Assembly (NCBI RefSeq): GCF_015159595.1
Contig: NZ_CP063304.1
Span: 2,480,001-2,544,000 of the forward strand
Origin: Blautia liquoris
GTDB lineage: Bacteria > Bacillota > Clostridia > Lachnospirales > Lachnospiraceae
Direction: 5' to 3'
Length of the DNA: 64,000 nucleotides
Shown: positions 9,385-22,672 of the stretch, one piece after another
How positions within the stretch are numbered: the first letter of the stretch is position 1
Layout: each line of letters starts with the position of its first letter
The notes under the pieces: model-generated
Databases searched by the model: none
The model's input: the letters and a program-made list of their open reading frames with translations, nothing else
What the model was told of the DNA's origin: nothing
Position numbers and translations under genes: made by a program

Positions 9385-10290
9385 ATGTCACAACCTTCAT
9401 TCCCCAATAATCCCAATATTTCACGGGATGATGCGGTGAATCAAATATTATCATCCATTGCGATGGAGGAACTTGGACTAAGCCATGTGATCAATGCGGA
9501 AGGAGAAAAACTCCAGTATGTATTGGGAACACTGCCTGGTGCCACGGGACCTGCAGCAACTATTGATGATTTGCTTAATACCAATGAGAGTGTGCAAAAT
9601 CTTTTACAAAATGCTTCCTACAACCAACTACTGCTAAAGTCTAAGATGCAGCAGGCATTGTCCGCATCTGAAATGGCGGGACCTACCGGACCTACTGGGC
9701 CTGCCGGACCTGCCGGAGATGCCGGGGGACCTACCGGACCTACAGGACCTGCCGGACCTATGGGACCTATGGGAGCGGCCGGACCACAAGGACCCGCCGG
9801 AGATGCCGGACCTACCGGTCCTGTGGGCGCAACCGGGCCTACCGGAGCCCCAGGACCTGCCGGACCCACAGGACCTGCCGGGACAAATACGACCGCAACC
9901 TCGGCATATGCTTACGCATCGGGAGGCACACTCACTGCCTCATTGAGCGGTACACCTGTCCCCCTGACAAACGGTCAAATCCTTCCAACCGGCATCACAG
10001 TAGATGGATCATCTACAACCTTTACAGTTTCAGCTGCAGGCCGTTATCGAATTGCCTATGCTGTAAATGTCACCGCAGCAATCTTGCTAAGTACACAGAT
10101 TATGATAAACGGAACCGCAAATACTGCTTCTATTGTAGACCCCGTAATTAGTCTTTCCAACTACACGAATGAAATTCTCGTGGATTTGGCGGCCGGATCT
10201 ACAATCCAGCTGCAAGTAGTAGGTGTTTCACTGAATTTGACACTGACAAACGGCGCAGGCGCCACTTTAATGATTACTCGGCTGAGTTAA
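9385..10290 (+). CDS. BclA-like collagen-repeat exosporium glycoprotein 1
   Basis: A 301-residue protein with three parts. The N-terminal module (about 1-60, with [20 protein letters not shown]) is shared with its neighbours. A collagen-like region (about 95-165) contains more than twenty Gly-X-Y triplets, mostly GPT and GPA. The C-terminal head of about 130 residues matches the BclA C-terminal jelly-roll domain ([16 protein letters not shown], ending [12 protein letters not shown]). In Bacillus such proteins trimerise and form the hair-like nap on the exosporium, with glycans on the collagen threonines. The gene lies in a three-gene plus-strand cluster with divergent or convergent neighbours. 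Confidence 0.85.
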   Translation: MSQPSFPNNPNISRDDAVNQILSSIAMEELGLSHVINAEGEKLQYVLGTLPGATGPAATIDDLLNTNESVQNLLQNASYNQLLLKSKMQQALSASEMAGPTGPTGPAGPAGDAGGPTGPTGPAGPMGPMGAAGPQGPAGDAGPTGPVGATGPTGAPGPAGPTGPAGTNTTATSAYAYASGGTLTASLSGTPVPLTNGQILPTGITVDGSSTTFTVSAAGRYRIAYAVNVTAAILLSTQIMINGTANTASIVDPVISLSNYTNEILVDLAAGSTIQLQVVGVSLNLTLTNGAGATLMITRLS

Positions 10291-10303
10291 AGGAGGGATC
10301 GAT

Positions 10304-11188
10304 ATGTCACTGCCACAATTTCCCTCAACACCTGATTTAAACAGACAAGATGCCATCAATCAAATCGTCTCTTCGATTGCCTCAGAAGAGCTGGCTCTTA
10401 GTCATGTTATCAATACAGAAGGAGAAAAAATACAATATGCGATTGGCTCCCTCCCTGGTTTGGAGAACAGTGCTACTGTAGCAGAAGTAAATGATATTAA
10501 CGATAGTTCTTCCAATGCACTCGGAGCTGTACTGGAAAACCAGATTGTCCTAAGTGGTAAACTCACACAGGCTATGCAGGCACCGGTCCTATATGGGCCT
10601 GTGGGGCCTACCGGTCCAATCGGGCCAACAGGTGCTGATACCGGCGCTGCCGGACCTGAGGGTCTTCCAGGGGCTGTCGGTCCTGCCGGTCCTGATGGGC
10701 CTGACGGACCGGCCGGACCGACTGGCGAGACCGGTCCCGCAGGGCCGACTGGCCCTCCGGCGCCTACCCCTCCGCCTTCTGCCACAGCGGGTTTTGCAGC
10801 AAATACCAGCGGAGGACTCATTACCGTACTACTTGGGGGCACGGATATCGCATTCCCTAATGTTCAACTATTTTCGCCAGATATGACATTAACCGGCGGC
10901 AATACGACGGTTACAGTAAATACAGCCGGATTGTATCGCGTTTCGTATCATGTGAATACTACGGCAGCCGTTTTACTCGGAACACGCCTTGTCATCAATG
11001 GAGGAATTCTGACCCAGTCCATGGTTCCCCCGGCTCTCACCTTATCTCAGTTCTACAATGAGATCGAGGTAAATCTGGCACAGGGCAGTACTATCCGCCT
11101 GCAGATGTACGCTCCGGTGATTACAGGCGTCGCAACCTTGCTGAGCGGCAGTTTGGGAGCCTCGTTGATGATCATTCGACTGGGCTGA
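10304..11188 (+). CDS. BclA-like collagen-repeat exosporium glycoprotein 2
   Basis: A 294-residue paralogue of the preceding protein, starting 13 bp after its stop with AGGAGGG before the ATG. It has the same three-part layout: the shared N-terminal module ([20 protein letters not shown]), a shorter and less regular Gly-X-Y stretch (about 98-155) interrupted at GADTGAAG and ending in a Pro-rich linker, and a BclA-type C-terminal domain ([19 protein letters not shown], ending [10 protein letters not shown]). The tandem arrangement points to duplication followed by drift of the collagen repeat. Function is inferred from BclA. Confidence 0.84.
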   Translation: MSLPQFPSTPDLNRQDAINQIVSSIASEELALSHVINTEGEKIQYAIGSLPGLENSATVAEVNDINDSSSNALGAVLENQIVLSGKLTQAMQAPVLYGPVGPTGPIGPTGADTGAAGPEGLPGAVGPAGPDGPDGPAGPTGETGPAGPTGPPAPTPPPSATAGFAANTSGGLITVLLGGTDIAFPNVQLFSPDMTLTGGNTTVTVNTAGLYRVSYHVNTTAAVLLGTRLVINGGILTQSMVPPALTLSQFYNEIEVNLAQGSTIRLQMYAPVITGVATLLSGSLGASLMIIRLG

Positions 11189-11231
11189 TTATCAAAACTG
11201 TGCAATCTGTGTACGATAACCGCTTTTTGTA

Positions 11232-11265
11232 AAATCAAAAGAGAGCTTTTGCTCTCTTTTGATTT
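11232..11265. terminator. Bidirectional terminator between exosporium genes and LacI gene
   Basis: A perfect 15-bp stem (AAATCAAAAGAGAGC, 11232-11246, with its complement at 11251-11265) closes a 4-nt TTTT loop. T-rich sequence flanks the stem on the plus side, and the A-rich left side gives T-rich RNA on the minus strand. It serves the convergent exosporium cluster and the disaccharide operon. Confidence 0.85.
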
Positions 11266-11304
11266 CTTTTATATATAGGCACCTCGCCCTTTTATGGATT
11301 TGTG

Positions 11305-12336
<1,032 letters not shown>

Positions 12337-12367
12337 TTATCACATGCGATAGGTGATTGCAACTTGC

Positions 12368-13015
12368 TCACTCGACCACCTGCAGAAGATCGGTAAAATG
12401 CATTAGTTTATATGTTGCCTGCGGAAATAGCACTGCATCTAAAAGTGCAGCACTATCCATTCCTCCCGCCTGCGCCGCTTGAATTCCTGCTTTTGCATCT
12501 TCCACGACCAGACACTTTTCGGGTTCTTCTCCCAGATACTGTGCTGCTTTTAGAAACACTTCCGGGTCAGGCTTTGAATGTAAGATGTTATTTCCATCGG
12601 AAACAGCATCGAAATAATGACCCAGACCAATCTGATCTAGTATGAATTGCGCATTCCTGCTTGAAGATCCGATGGCCAGTTTTAAACCTTTATCTCTCAG
12701 GCTATCCAGTGTCTTTTTTACATCCGGCGCCAGCTCGTCTTTTGTCATGTTTTTTAACAATGCCTGGTATATTTGATTCTTCTTTTCTGTATATGCTTTC
12801 TTTTCCTCCTGGCTTAAGGTTCCGTGATATCCTTCCAGTATAATATCAAAGCTTTCCATACGGCTGACGCCCCGCAGACGATTGTTTATCTTTTGATCAA
12901 AATGAATACCGAGTTCACAGGCTATGGCTTTCCAAGCCTGATAGTGATATTTATCCGTATAGCATATCACGCCGTCTAAGTCGAAAATCACTGCTCTATA
13001 TTTCATGTTCGTCAC
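12368..13015 (-). CDS. pgmB: Beta-phosphoglucomutase (HAD superfamily)
   Basis: A 215-residue HAD hydrolase-fold mutase. The catalytic motif is FDLDGV with the nucleophile and acid/base aspartates, followed by the cap domain motif RLRGVSRMES typical of PgmB, GSSSRNAQ (motif II), and VVEDAKAGIQAA (motif IV). It converts beta-glucose 1-phosphate to glucose 6-phosphate. Its placement two genes after a GH65 phosphorylase fits exactly, because inverting GH65 enzymes release beta-glucose 1-phosphate. The start is a GTG with AAGGA 8 nt upstream; an ATG three codons later is possible. Confidence 0.9.
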   Translation of the reverse strand: MTNMKYRAVIFDLDGVICYTDKYHYQAWKAIACELGIHFDQKINNRLRGVSRMESFDIILEGYHGTLSQEEKKAYTEKKNQIYQALLKNMTKDELAPDVKKTLDSLRDKGLKLAIGSSSRNAQFILDQIGLGHYFDAVSDGNNILHSKPDPEVFLKAAQYLGEEPEKCLVVEDAKAGIQAAQAGGMDSAALLDAVLFPQATYKLMHFTDLLQVVE

Positions 13016-13033
13016 ACATTCATCCTTCCTGTT

Positions 13034-13915
13034 TCATCTCTGCTTTATTTTTTCGCCTCTAGGTTCTGATTTCACCGACAAATTAGAAATAATTACGGCT
13101 GTTAATATCACCAAGCACCCTGCAATCATGCGCGGTGTTATTACTTCCTGTAAAATGATGACAGAAAACAACGTTCCAAAAACGGATTCCATGGACAGAA
13201 TAATTGCTGCCTTCGTTTCATCTACATATCTTTGACAGCTTGTCTGCAGCAGATAACATAAGGATGTGCTCACAAAACCTAAGTACAATACACTCCCTGT
13301 TCCCTGCGTTGTAATATGTATATCTGTTTGTCCTGAAAGAATCATACAGATTGCAGAAAGCAGAAAAGCTGTTGCCATCTGGACAAAGTTCAACTGAGAT
13401 GTCTTGTATTTCTTTACAAATTCACCTGTAAAGAAAATCTGAAAAGCAAAACCCACTGCACACAAAAGTGTCAGCCCATCGCCAAAATTCAACGACAAGT
13501 TGCCTTCAAACGACAGCAGAAAAACACCTGCAACAGACATCACGGCGCCCATATATCCCATAAACCCTATCTTCTTTTTTAAAACTACGAAAGCTATAAA
13601 AGGTACCATGACAACATTGAGAGCCGTTAAAAATGCATTTTTAGAGGGCGTCGTATACTGTAATCCGATAATCTGAAAGGCAAAACCGGCAAAAAGGGAG
13701 ATTCCCATTATAACGCCTGCCCGTATCGTCTCCCACCTGATATTTTTCAGAGATCTTGCACTGACTGCTCCAATAAATACAACTGCTATAAAAAATCTGA
13801 CAGTCATAATCTGAAAGGGCAACATGCTTTCCAAAGCCATATCACTGGCAACAAATCCCCCTCCCCATATCATGGTCACTAATAAAAGACCTCCGATGGC
13901 AAACCACTTTTTCAT
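13034..13915 (-). CDS. DMT-superfamily (EamA) transporter
   Basis: A 293-residue membrane protein with about ten hydrophobic segments and two EamA repeats, starting GLLLVTMIWGGGFVASDMAL, a typical EamA opening. Such carriers usually export amino acids, sugars or other metabolites. It lies between the GH65 phosphorylase and beta-phosphoglucomutase genes with gaps under 20 bp, so it may export a sugar or by-product of the disaccharide pathway. The substrate cannot be told from sequence. Confidence 0.85.
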   Translation of the reverse strand: MKKWFAIGGLLLVTMIWGGGFVASDMALESMLPFQIMTVRFFIAVVFIGAVSARSLKNIRWETIRAGVIMGISLFAGFAFQIIGLQYTTPSKNAFLTALNVVMVPFIAFVVLKKKIGFMGYMGAVMSVAGVFLLSFEGNLSLNFGDGLTLLCAVGFAFQIFFTGEFVKKYKTSQLNFVQMATAFLLSAICMILSGQTDIHITTQGTGSVLYLGFVSTSLCYLLQTSCQRYVDETKAAIILSMESVFGTLFSVIILQEVITPRMIAGCLVILTAVIISNLSVKSEPRGEKIKQR

Positions 13916-13931
13916 AAACGACTCCCTTCAA

Positions 13932-16247
13932 TTACAATATAACCTCATCTCCATGAATGATTACTTTTTTACATTTTCCAGACAAGAGCTTAGTCTGTAC
14001 CTTGTTTTCTTTGGTAATATGAATTTCTAACCAAGAGTCACGGTGATGAATCCGAAAGGTAAGCCTTTCCCACTCTTTTGGCATATGGGGGGATATTTGC
14101 AGCACGCCTTCTTCGCTCAAAGAAACACCTGCAAAGCCAAAAACCACAGTCTGCCATACACCTCCTGTATTAGCAGCGTGTATACCTTCCCTTGTATTTC
14201 CCTGCATATTTAACAGATCAAGAAACGCCGCACGGTTAAGATAGCGATACGCTTTCGAATCATCTCCCACTTTCAATCCCATTACCGAATAAACACTTGG
14301 ACTCAATGATGAACCGTGTAAAGTCCTTTTCTCGTAATAATCATAATTCTCTTTCATCATGGCAGGAGAAAATTCGTTTCCCATAAGATGCATGAGCATC
14401 ACGACGTCAGCCTGCTTGATAATCTGTGTCTGACTGGCTTTTTTGTGTTTTAATTTTTTTGGGCGTATTGGCCAGTCATTCTTATCATACTCTTCGATTA
14501 TGATATTTTCCAAATCAAAATATCCTTCAAACTGTTCCAGCAGATTTGTTCCCTCTTTTTTTGGCAGATATATCTTTTCCTTTATACAATGCCAGCTCTT
14601 TTGTTCATCCTTTGTAAGACCTGTTTTCTCAATTAATTTTCTGTATACAGCCGGCTGCTCTTTTTCTATCTGCCTTAAAAGGGGACTGACGTATCCCAGA
14701 TTCCATCGGGCGAGATAATTTGTGTAAAGGTTGTTATTCACGGGTTCATGCCACTCATCCGGGCCAGTAACCTGATGAATCTCATATCTGTCTTTCTCTT
14801 TTACATATTCGCATCGGCTGGCCCAGAATCTGGCTGTTTCGATAAGTATCTCTGCACCTTTATGATACAAAAAGTCCATGTCCCCTGTAATCTTTACATA
14901 ATTATAAATACCATAGGCAACCGCGGCTGTTACATGATGTTCATATTTTGCCACATAGCAGCGATAACAGGTGCCATCGGGCTCGATTGTCCAGTCTGGG
15001 CACTGTTCCAATCCGTCATCTGCAGACTCCCAGGGATATTGTGCACCCTTATAACCATTCTTCTTTGCGTTTACTTTTGCTGCATCCAGAAGTCTGTATC
15101 TGTAAGTCTCAATATTTTGAGCTGTTTCAGGAAAGACATAAGAAAAAAATGGAAGCATAAATAATTCTGTATCCCAGAAGGCATGACCTCCATATTCTTC
15201 TCCTGACAAAAGTTTCGCGCCTACGTTTACACGATCCTCATGCTCATTTGCTGCACTCATCAGATGAAAAATATTAAACCTGACAGCCCTGTCTAATGCA
15301 AAATCTCCCTCAATCTCAATATTCGCTTCCCTCCACATCACCCGATATACACCGCAGTGACCAGCCAGTTCCGCATCGACTCCATCTTGCATAAACTTCT
15401 CAATTTCATCCGCAGCCTTTTTATGTATTTCATATTGGGGGCACTCTCTTTGAGTATAAACAGAAACAAACTTGTCCAGCTGATAACAGGTACCCTGTTT
15501 TGCATGGAAATCTCCGAATTCAACTGCCTGTTCGCCAAATGCATGAAATACTCGATTTCTCAGCAGTTTTTTATTATCTTTATATACTTCCAGATAACAT
15601 CCTGTTCCAACATGAAGATGATCGTCTCTGGTTGCAGCTTCCATGTAAATGCCATTTTTCTGTAAGTTTTCATTGGCTGTTACGTACGTATGTTTCACTT
15701 TAAAGCGAGGTGCATCGTAAAAATTAATGACACTTCCATCTATAATATTTTCAATCTCCACAATTCCGCTGTAATTCACAGGAGTCAAATATAACCGAAC
15801 ACACATACGATGCACATGAGCGCGACTCACAAAACGCATCCCTTCGACAAGTGTTATCCGTCCATTTTTATCTTTTAAAAGTAGATGTTTTGCTAGGATT
15901 GCACGCCTCATATCCAACACCCTGGAATATTCGAGTATTTCGCAGTTTTCTACTCCTATCAGCTGCTTCTCCACATACATCTTAATACCCAGCCAATTGG
16001 GAAGTGCCGCCAATTCACGCATAAATGTCTCCGACTTGTCAAAAACTCCGTTTACATAGGTGTATGGCAGAGTATTCTTTGTTCCATCTTCATGACTGCC
16101 TCGAATTCCCATATAACCATTGGACAGTGCAAACAAGCTTTCATATTTAAGATTCTCATCTGATTTATAATTTTCCTCTAAAATCAACCACTCATCAGAA
16201 CTCATCTGCTCTTTGATATTTTCGGAAAATCTGTCTCTAATCATCAT
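13932..16247 (-). CDS. Glycoside hydrolase family 65 alpha-glucoside phosphorylase
   Basis: A 771-residue GH65 protein with an N-terminal beta-sandwich, an (alpha/alpha)6 barrel and a short C-terminal beta domain. The predicted general acid is Glu498 in TGPDEWHEPVNNN. The phosphate-binding loop region is LHGSSLSPSVYSVMGL and is followed by THREGIH-like and GGVWQ motifs (here NTREGIHAANTGGVWQ). These inverting enzymes phosphorolyse alpha-linked glucose disaccharides to beta-glucose 1-phosphate, matching the pgmB gene downstream. Maltose, kojibiose, nigerose, trehalose or glucosyl-rhamnose specificity cannot be assigned by eye. The Trp in GPDEWHE differs from the GPDEYH form I recall for maltose phosphorylases. 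Confidence 0.87.
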   Translation of the reverse strand: MMIRDRFSENIKEQMSSDEWLILEENYKSDENLKYESLFALSNGYMGIRGSHEDGTKNTLPYTYVNGVFDKSETFMRELAALPNWLGIKMYVEKQLIGVENCEILEYSRVLDMRRAILAKHLLLKDKNGRITLVEGMRFVSRAHVHRMCVRLYLTPVNYSGIVEIENIIDGSVINFYDAPRFKVKHTYVTANENLQKNGIYMEAATRDDHLHVGTGCYLEVYKDNKKLLRNRVFHAFGEQAVEFGDFHAKQGTCYQLDKFVSVYTQRECPQYEIHKKAADEIEKFMQDGVDAELAGHCGVYRVMWREANIEIEGDFALDRAVRFNIFHLMSAANEHEDRVNVGAKLLSGEEYGGHAFWDTELFMLPFFSYVFPETAQNIETYRYRLLDAAKVNAKKNGYKGAQYPWESADDGLEQCPDWTIEPDGTCYRCYVAKYEHHVTAAVAYGIYNYVKITGDMDFLYHKGAEILIETARFWASRCEYVKEKDRYEIHQVTGPDEWHEPVNNNLYTNYLARWNLGYVSPLLRQIEKEQPAVYRKLIEKTGLTKDEQKSWHCIKEKIYLPKKEGTNLLEQFEGYFDLENIIIEEYDKNDWPIRPKKLKHKKASQTQIIKQADVVMLMHLMGNEFSPAMMKENYDYYEKRTLHGSSLSPSVYSVMGLKVGDDSKAYRYLNRAAFLDLLNMQGNTREGIHAANTGGVWQTVVFGFAGVSLSEEGVLQISPHMPKEWERLTFRIHHRDSWLEIHITKENKVQTKLLSGKCKKVIIHGDEVIL

Positions 16248-16271
16248 CGTTCAGCTCCTCTCATAGTATTG

Positions 16272-19286
<3,015 letters not shown>

Positions 19287-19373
19287 CTATTATGTCTTTT
19301 ACGATTAAAGATAGCCAAACGGCTTACCAAATGCCTGTGCATCTGAGATACCGCCTGGCTGTTTTATAAAGTA

Positions 19374-20195
19374 CTATTTGATAGAACCGCTGGTTCCCTC
19401 CACAATATACTTCTGTGCAATAATAAAAATAATGATTGGTGGAATGATCATAACCACTGTGATACATAACATGGGAATAATCCTGCTGTCATGTATGCCT
19501 TTAAACGATGCCAGCCCCAAGGCTAGTGTATATTTTGATCTATCCTGCAAAAAAATCAACGGGCCAAGGTAATCGTTCCATACTGTAAGCATATTTAAAA
19601 CTCCGACCAGAATCAGGGTCGGCTTTAATATCGGCATATAGATCCTCCAGTAGATTTGAAACGCATTCGCCCCGTCGATACGAGCTGCCTCCTCGTAGTC
19701 CTTTGGAATCCCCATCAAAAACTGTCGCATAAGGAAAATATAATATGCTGATCCGAACCATGCCGGTACAATAAGGGGTTTCAGTGTATTAATCCATCCA
19801 AATAAGTTGAATTCCATATATTGCGGAATCATAGTTACATCCCATGGAATCATCATTGTGGATAGAAGGATCATAAACAGTACGTTCTTTCCCTTGAATT
19901 CAAATCGCGCAAACCCATATGCCACAAGCGAGCAGGATAAAATCTGCCCGACAGTTGTCAGGATCGTCACAATGAGAGAGTTTAATGTATACGTTCCAAA
20001 CGGCTGCGTCTGCCATGCGTTTTTATAATTTCCCCAGTTCCATTTTGAAGGAAAAAGCTTTGGAGGATAAGCAATTGCCTCTGCCTCCGTTTTAAAACTC
20101 GAAAAAAACATGTAGATAAATGGTGCTAAAAAATATATGGCTGCTGCAGTCAAAAGAATATATAAAACCACTTTTGTTTTCTTAGATTGCTTCAT
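19374..20195 (-). CDS. Carbohydrate ABC transporter permease (MalG type)
   Basis: A 273-residue CUT1 inner-membrane permease with six hydrophobic segments and the EAA loop YEEAARIDGANAFQIYWRI. The C-terminus IVEGTSGSIK is typical of MalG-like proteins. Its start overlaps the stop of the partner permease by 4 bp. With that partner and the lipoprotein at 21149 it imports the substrate of the GH2/GH65 operon. No ATPase is encoded nearby, so a shared MsmK-like ATPase is expected. Confidence 0.89.
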   Translation of the reverse strand: MKQSKKTKVVLYILLTAAAIYFLAPFIYMFFSSFKTEAEAIAYPPKLFPSKWNWGNYKNAWQTQPFGTYTLNSLIVTILTTVGQILSCSLVAYGFARFEFKGKNVLFMILLSTMMIPWDVTMIPQYMEFNLFGWINTLKPLIVPAWFGSAYYIFLMRQFLMGIPKDYEEAARIDGANAFQIYWRIYMPILKPTLILVGVLNMLTVWNDYLGPLIFLQDRSKYTLALGLASFKGIHDSRIIPMLCITVVMIIPPIIIFIIAQKYIVEGTSGSIK

Positions 20196-21127
20196 GTATT
20201 CTTCCTCCGTTTCCCCTTCCTTTTTCCGCTGTTTTCATTCTTTACTTCAGATTCATAGAAAACCCATGCGGATGAGGATCTAAATACGAATGCGGTCAGC
20301 AAAAGGATGATTACGAACATAACCCATGCATTTGCACTGGCATACCCCATTTTATGATGTTTAAAAGCATTGTTATATGTATAAAGCCCGTAAAAATATG
20401 TCTTTTTTAAAGGTCCGCCCCCTGTAAGCAGCATGACAAGAGTTACTTGTTGAAAAGATCCTATGATCGATGTAATCAGATTAAACAATATTGTCGGTGT
20501 AATCATAGGTAAAGTAATACTAAAAAATTGTCTGGCCGCATTTGCCCCATCCAAAGAAGCAGCCTCGTATACGTCACCGGGAATATTTTTAATATCTGTA
20601 TAAAAGATCAGCATCATGCTCCCAACACCAAAAGCACTTGCGATGATTACTGCAAATAGAGCCCATGCAGGATCAATTAACCATTTTGGTCCCTTTATCC
20701 CAATCAGAGATAACAGGTAATTCAGCGCACCGTAGTCACCATTTAAAATCCATCCCCAGATAATTGATACGGCAACCCCTGAGACAACGGAAGGAATATA
20801 AAATATTGTCCGGTAAATCTTAACACCTCTCAAGGGCTGTGTAATCAGCATAGCTAAAAACAGGGCAATAATCAGATTTAAAGGAACAAAAATAGCAGCA
20901 TACTTTAAACTGATACCTAGGGATTTCCAGAACTGTTTATCCTGTGTAAACATCTCAATGTAATTTCCAAAGCCAATAAATTCACGCGTTGAAGTCAGCG
21001 GCCAGTCAAAAAAGCTCATGACAAGCGACAAAATAAGCGGTCCAATTGTAAAGACTAAAAATCCAATAATCCAGGGTGAAATAAAAATATATGGAGTTGC
21101 AGTTTTCATAAATTTCTTCTTTTTCAT
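20192..21127 (-). CDS. Carbohydrate ABC transporter permease (MalF/UgpA type)
   Basis: A 311-residue CUT1 permease with an N-terminal membrane segment (TPYIFISPWIIGFLVFTIGP), further segments to about residue 290, and the EAA loop YEAASLDGANAARQFFSITL. The C-terminal tail is strongly basic (KRKGKRRKN). It lies between the lipoprotein gene (21-bp gap) and the MalG-type permease (4-bp overlap). Confidence 0.89.
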   Translation of the reverse strand: MKKKKFMKTATPYIFISPWIIGFLVFTIGPLILSLVMSFFDWPLTSTREFIGFGNYIEMFTQDKQFWKSLGISLKYAAIFVPLNLIIALFLAMLITQPLRGVKIYRTIFYIPSVVSGVAVSIIWGWILNGDYGALNYLLSLIGIKGPKWLIDPAWALFAVIIASAFGVGSMMLIFYTDIKNIPGDVYEAASLDGANAARQFFSITLPMITPTILFNLITSIIGSFQQVTLVMLLTGGGPLKKTYFYGLYTYNNAFKHHKMGYASANAWVMFVIILLLTAFVFRSSSAWVFYESEVKNENSGKRKGKRRKNT

Positions 21128-21148
21128 AGAAACTTCCGTTCTTGTCTT

Positions 21149-22387
21149 TTATTCTGACAACTGATCTAATGTTTCAGAAACATCTTGTAACGTACTTGGA
21201 TTAAATATTTCCTCAAAAGATAAAGATAGGTCTTCCGAAGTCTCTGACCAATCTTTTATAATGAAACTTGCCGGCGTGTGACCGGAACTTTGTTCTAACA
21301 TTAAGTAAAAAGGTGCAAATTCAGGCTTATCCATTATTTTTTCAGAATCGACCACATTCATAAGAACAGGAAGTTCCAGCCCGATACGGTTCTTATTGCT
21401 CTCCTCATTTGTCCAGTATTTCATAAATTCCCATGCCGCATCTTTATTTTTACTATCTTTGGACATTGCAATACCGGATGAGCTTAATATACTTACAGAA
21501 GGCTGCTTGCCAAACGACGGAATCTTAGTTATACCATAATTCATCCCATCTTCTTTCAGTGAATTGATGGACCAGGAACCATAGACATACATCGCCGATT
21601 GACCGGAACGAAATTCATCCGTTCCGCTTTTCTCAGTTGCAACTGCATAACCTTCTTTCTCCATACCTTGAAACATCTGAAATACTTCTTTGGATTCATC
21701 CGAATTGATATATCCATCCATCTGTCCGTCTTTGCCACAATAAGCCGATCCGTTACTCCACAAATACATCTCATAGTCATAGGGGTCCGGTTTCATCTGG
21801 AAGGAAAAACCTTTTGCATCTGTTTTTTCAGATATAGCTTTTGCTGCTGTCTGCAGATCTTCCCAGGTCCAGTCATCGGTTGGCTCATCAATCCCTGCTT
21901 CCTGAAATAAATCTTTGTTATAAAACAGGGCATGTGTGGTAAAGCCCACTGGGATTCCGTATATTTGTTCGTTCATAGAATTATAATCCCACAATGTATC
22001 ATAAAAATCCTTCTTATAATCCTCCCCTTCTTTCTCTATATACGAATCCAATGGTTCCAGTCCTTCATAATATGCCGGATAATTCCACATGTACATGACA
22101 TCCGGAGTATCACCAGATCCCATACCGGCACTGATTTTTGTATCAAAATCGCTGCCATAGGCTTCTAAACTAACTTCAATATCATCATGAGTCTTATTGA
22201 ATTCATCTACAACCCCTTGCTGTAAGTCAATGTCATCTGCCACATCCCAGGATGCAAAACGTAATTTTGTTTTCCCGCCTTTATCCGCTTTCGCATTATC
22301 CTTTTTTTGTTCTCCTCCACATCCGGTCATGAAGACAGAAACTGCCGTGATCAACAGGATCCCTCCAAATAGTTCTCTTCTTTTCAT
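21149..22387 (-). CDS. Extracellular sugar-binding lipoprotein (CUT1)
   Basis: A 412-residue family 1 solute-binding protein. The signal peptide ends in a lipobox with Cys23 (MTGC), followed by a charged linker. The mature part has the usual opening KLRFASWD and the GIPVGFTTHALFYNKDLF segment of maltose/oligosaccharide-binding proteins. I use the ATG at 22387 with AGGAGAGG upstream, not an in-frame start 13 codons earlier that lies in the regulatory palindrome. It is the first gene of the disaccharide operon. Its last 80 bp recur as a degraded copy at 30615-30701. Confidence 0.9.
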   Translation of the reverse strand: MKRRELFGGILLITAVSVFMTGCGGEQKKDNAKADKGGKTKLRFASWDVADDIDLQQGVVDEFNKTHDDIEVSLEAYGSDFDTKISAGMGSGDTPDVMYMWNYPAYYEGLEPLDSYIEKEGEDYKKDFYDTLWDYNSMNEQIYGIPVGFTTHALFYNKDLFQEAGIDEPTDDWTWEDLQTAAKAISEKTDAKGFSFQMKPDPYDYEMYLWSNGSAYCGKDGQMDGYINSDESKEVFQMFQGMEKEGYAVATEKSGTDEFRSGQSAMYVYGSWSINSLKEDGMNYGITKIPSFGKQPSVSILSSSGIAMSKDSKNKDAAWEFMKYWTNEESNKNRIGLELPVLMNVVDSEKIMDKPEFAPFYLMLEQSSGHTPASFIIKDWSETSEDLSLSFEEIFNPSTLQDVSETLDQLSE

Positions 22388-22400
22388 AATACCTCTCCTT

Positions 22401-22439
22401 TTTACTTGGTAAATATATGGTATCATTTTACTAAGTAAA
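22401..22439. promoter_or_regulatory. Operator-like palindrome upstream of the disaccharide operon
   Basis: An imperfect 39-bp palindrome made of TTTACTTGGTAAATATATG and the near-complement ending TTTTACTAAGTAAA. It lies 14 bp upstream of the lipoprotein start codon, overlapping or just following the likely -10 region (minus-strand TTTACA, 17 bp, TACCAT). A closely related palindrome with the same GTAAATATATG core occurs at 56542-56572. The LacI protein encoded at the end of this operon is the obvious candidate binder, but this is not shown. Confidence 0.55.
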
Positions 22440-22606
22440 TGTAAATATTTTTTACTTCTTTACTTTTTTTTCTATTTTCTTCACAAAAGAAAGGATTGTT
22501 TTTTATGCATATTTATTTGGAGATGATTTTCCACATCCTGAAAAAATCGTCAAGGTTAAAACAATCGTCAAAAAACCGTATACCGCATTTTTCCTTTAGA
22601 CAAAAA

Positions 22607-22644
22607 ACCGATGGTTTAAATGAGTCTTCAATTTAACCATCGGT
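22607..22644. terminator. Terminator after the OmpR-type two-component operon
   Basis: A long stem (ACCGATGGTTTAAAT with ATTTAACCATCGGT, one bulge) has a 9-nt loop and a T-run on both strands: eight T on the plus side and six on the minus side. It follows the kinase stop codon at 22673 on the minus strand and isolates that operon from the disaccharide operon. Confidence 0.85.
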
Positions 22645-22672
22645 CTTTTTTTTATATTTAGTTCCTATTTAT

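Noticed and set aside
9618-10842. Long minus-strand open frames rich in Gly-Pro opposite the collagen-like genes
   Set aside because: They are the mirror of the GGA/CCT-rich collagen repeats; the plus-strand genes have ribosome sites and recognised domains.
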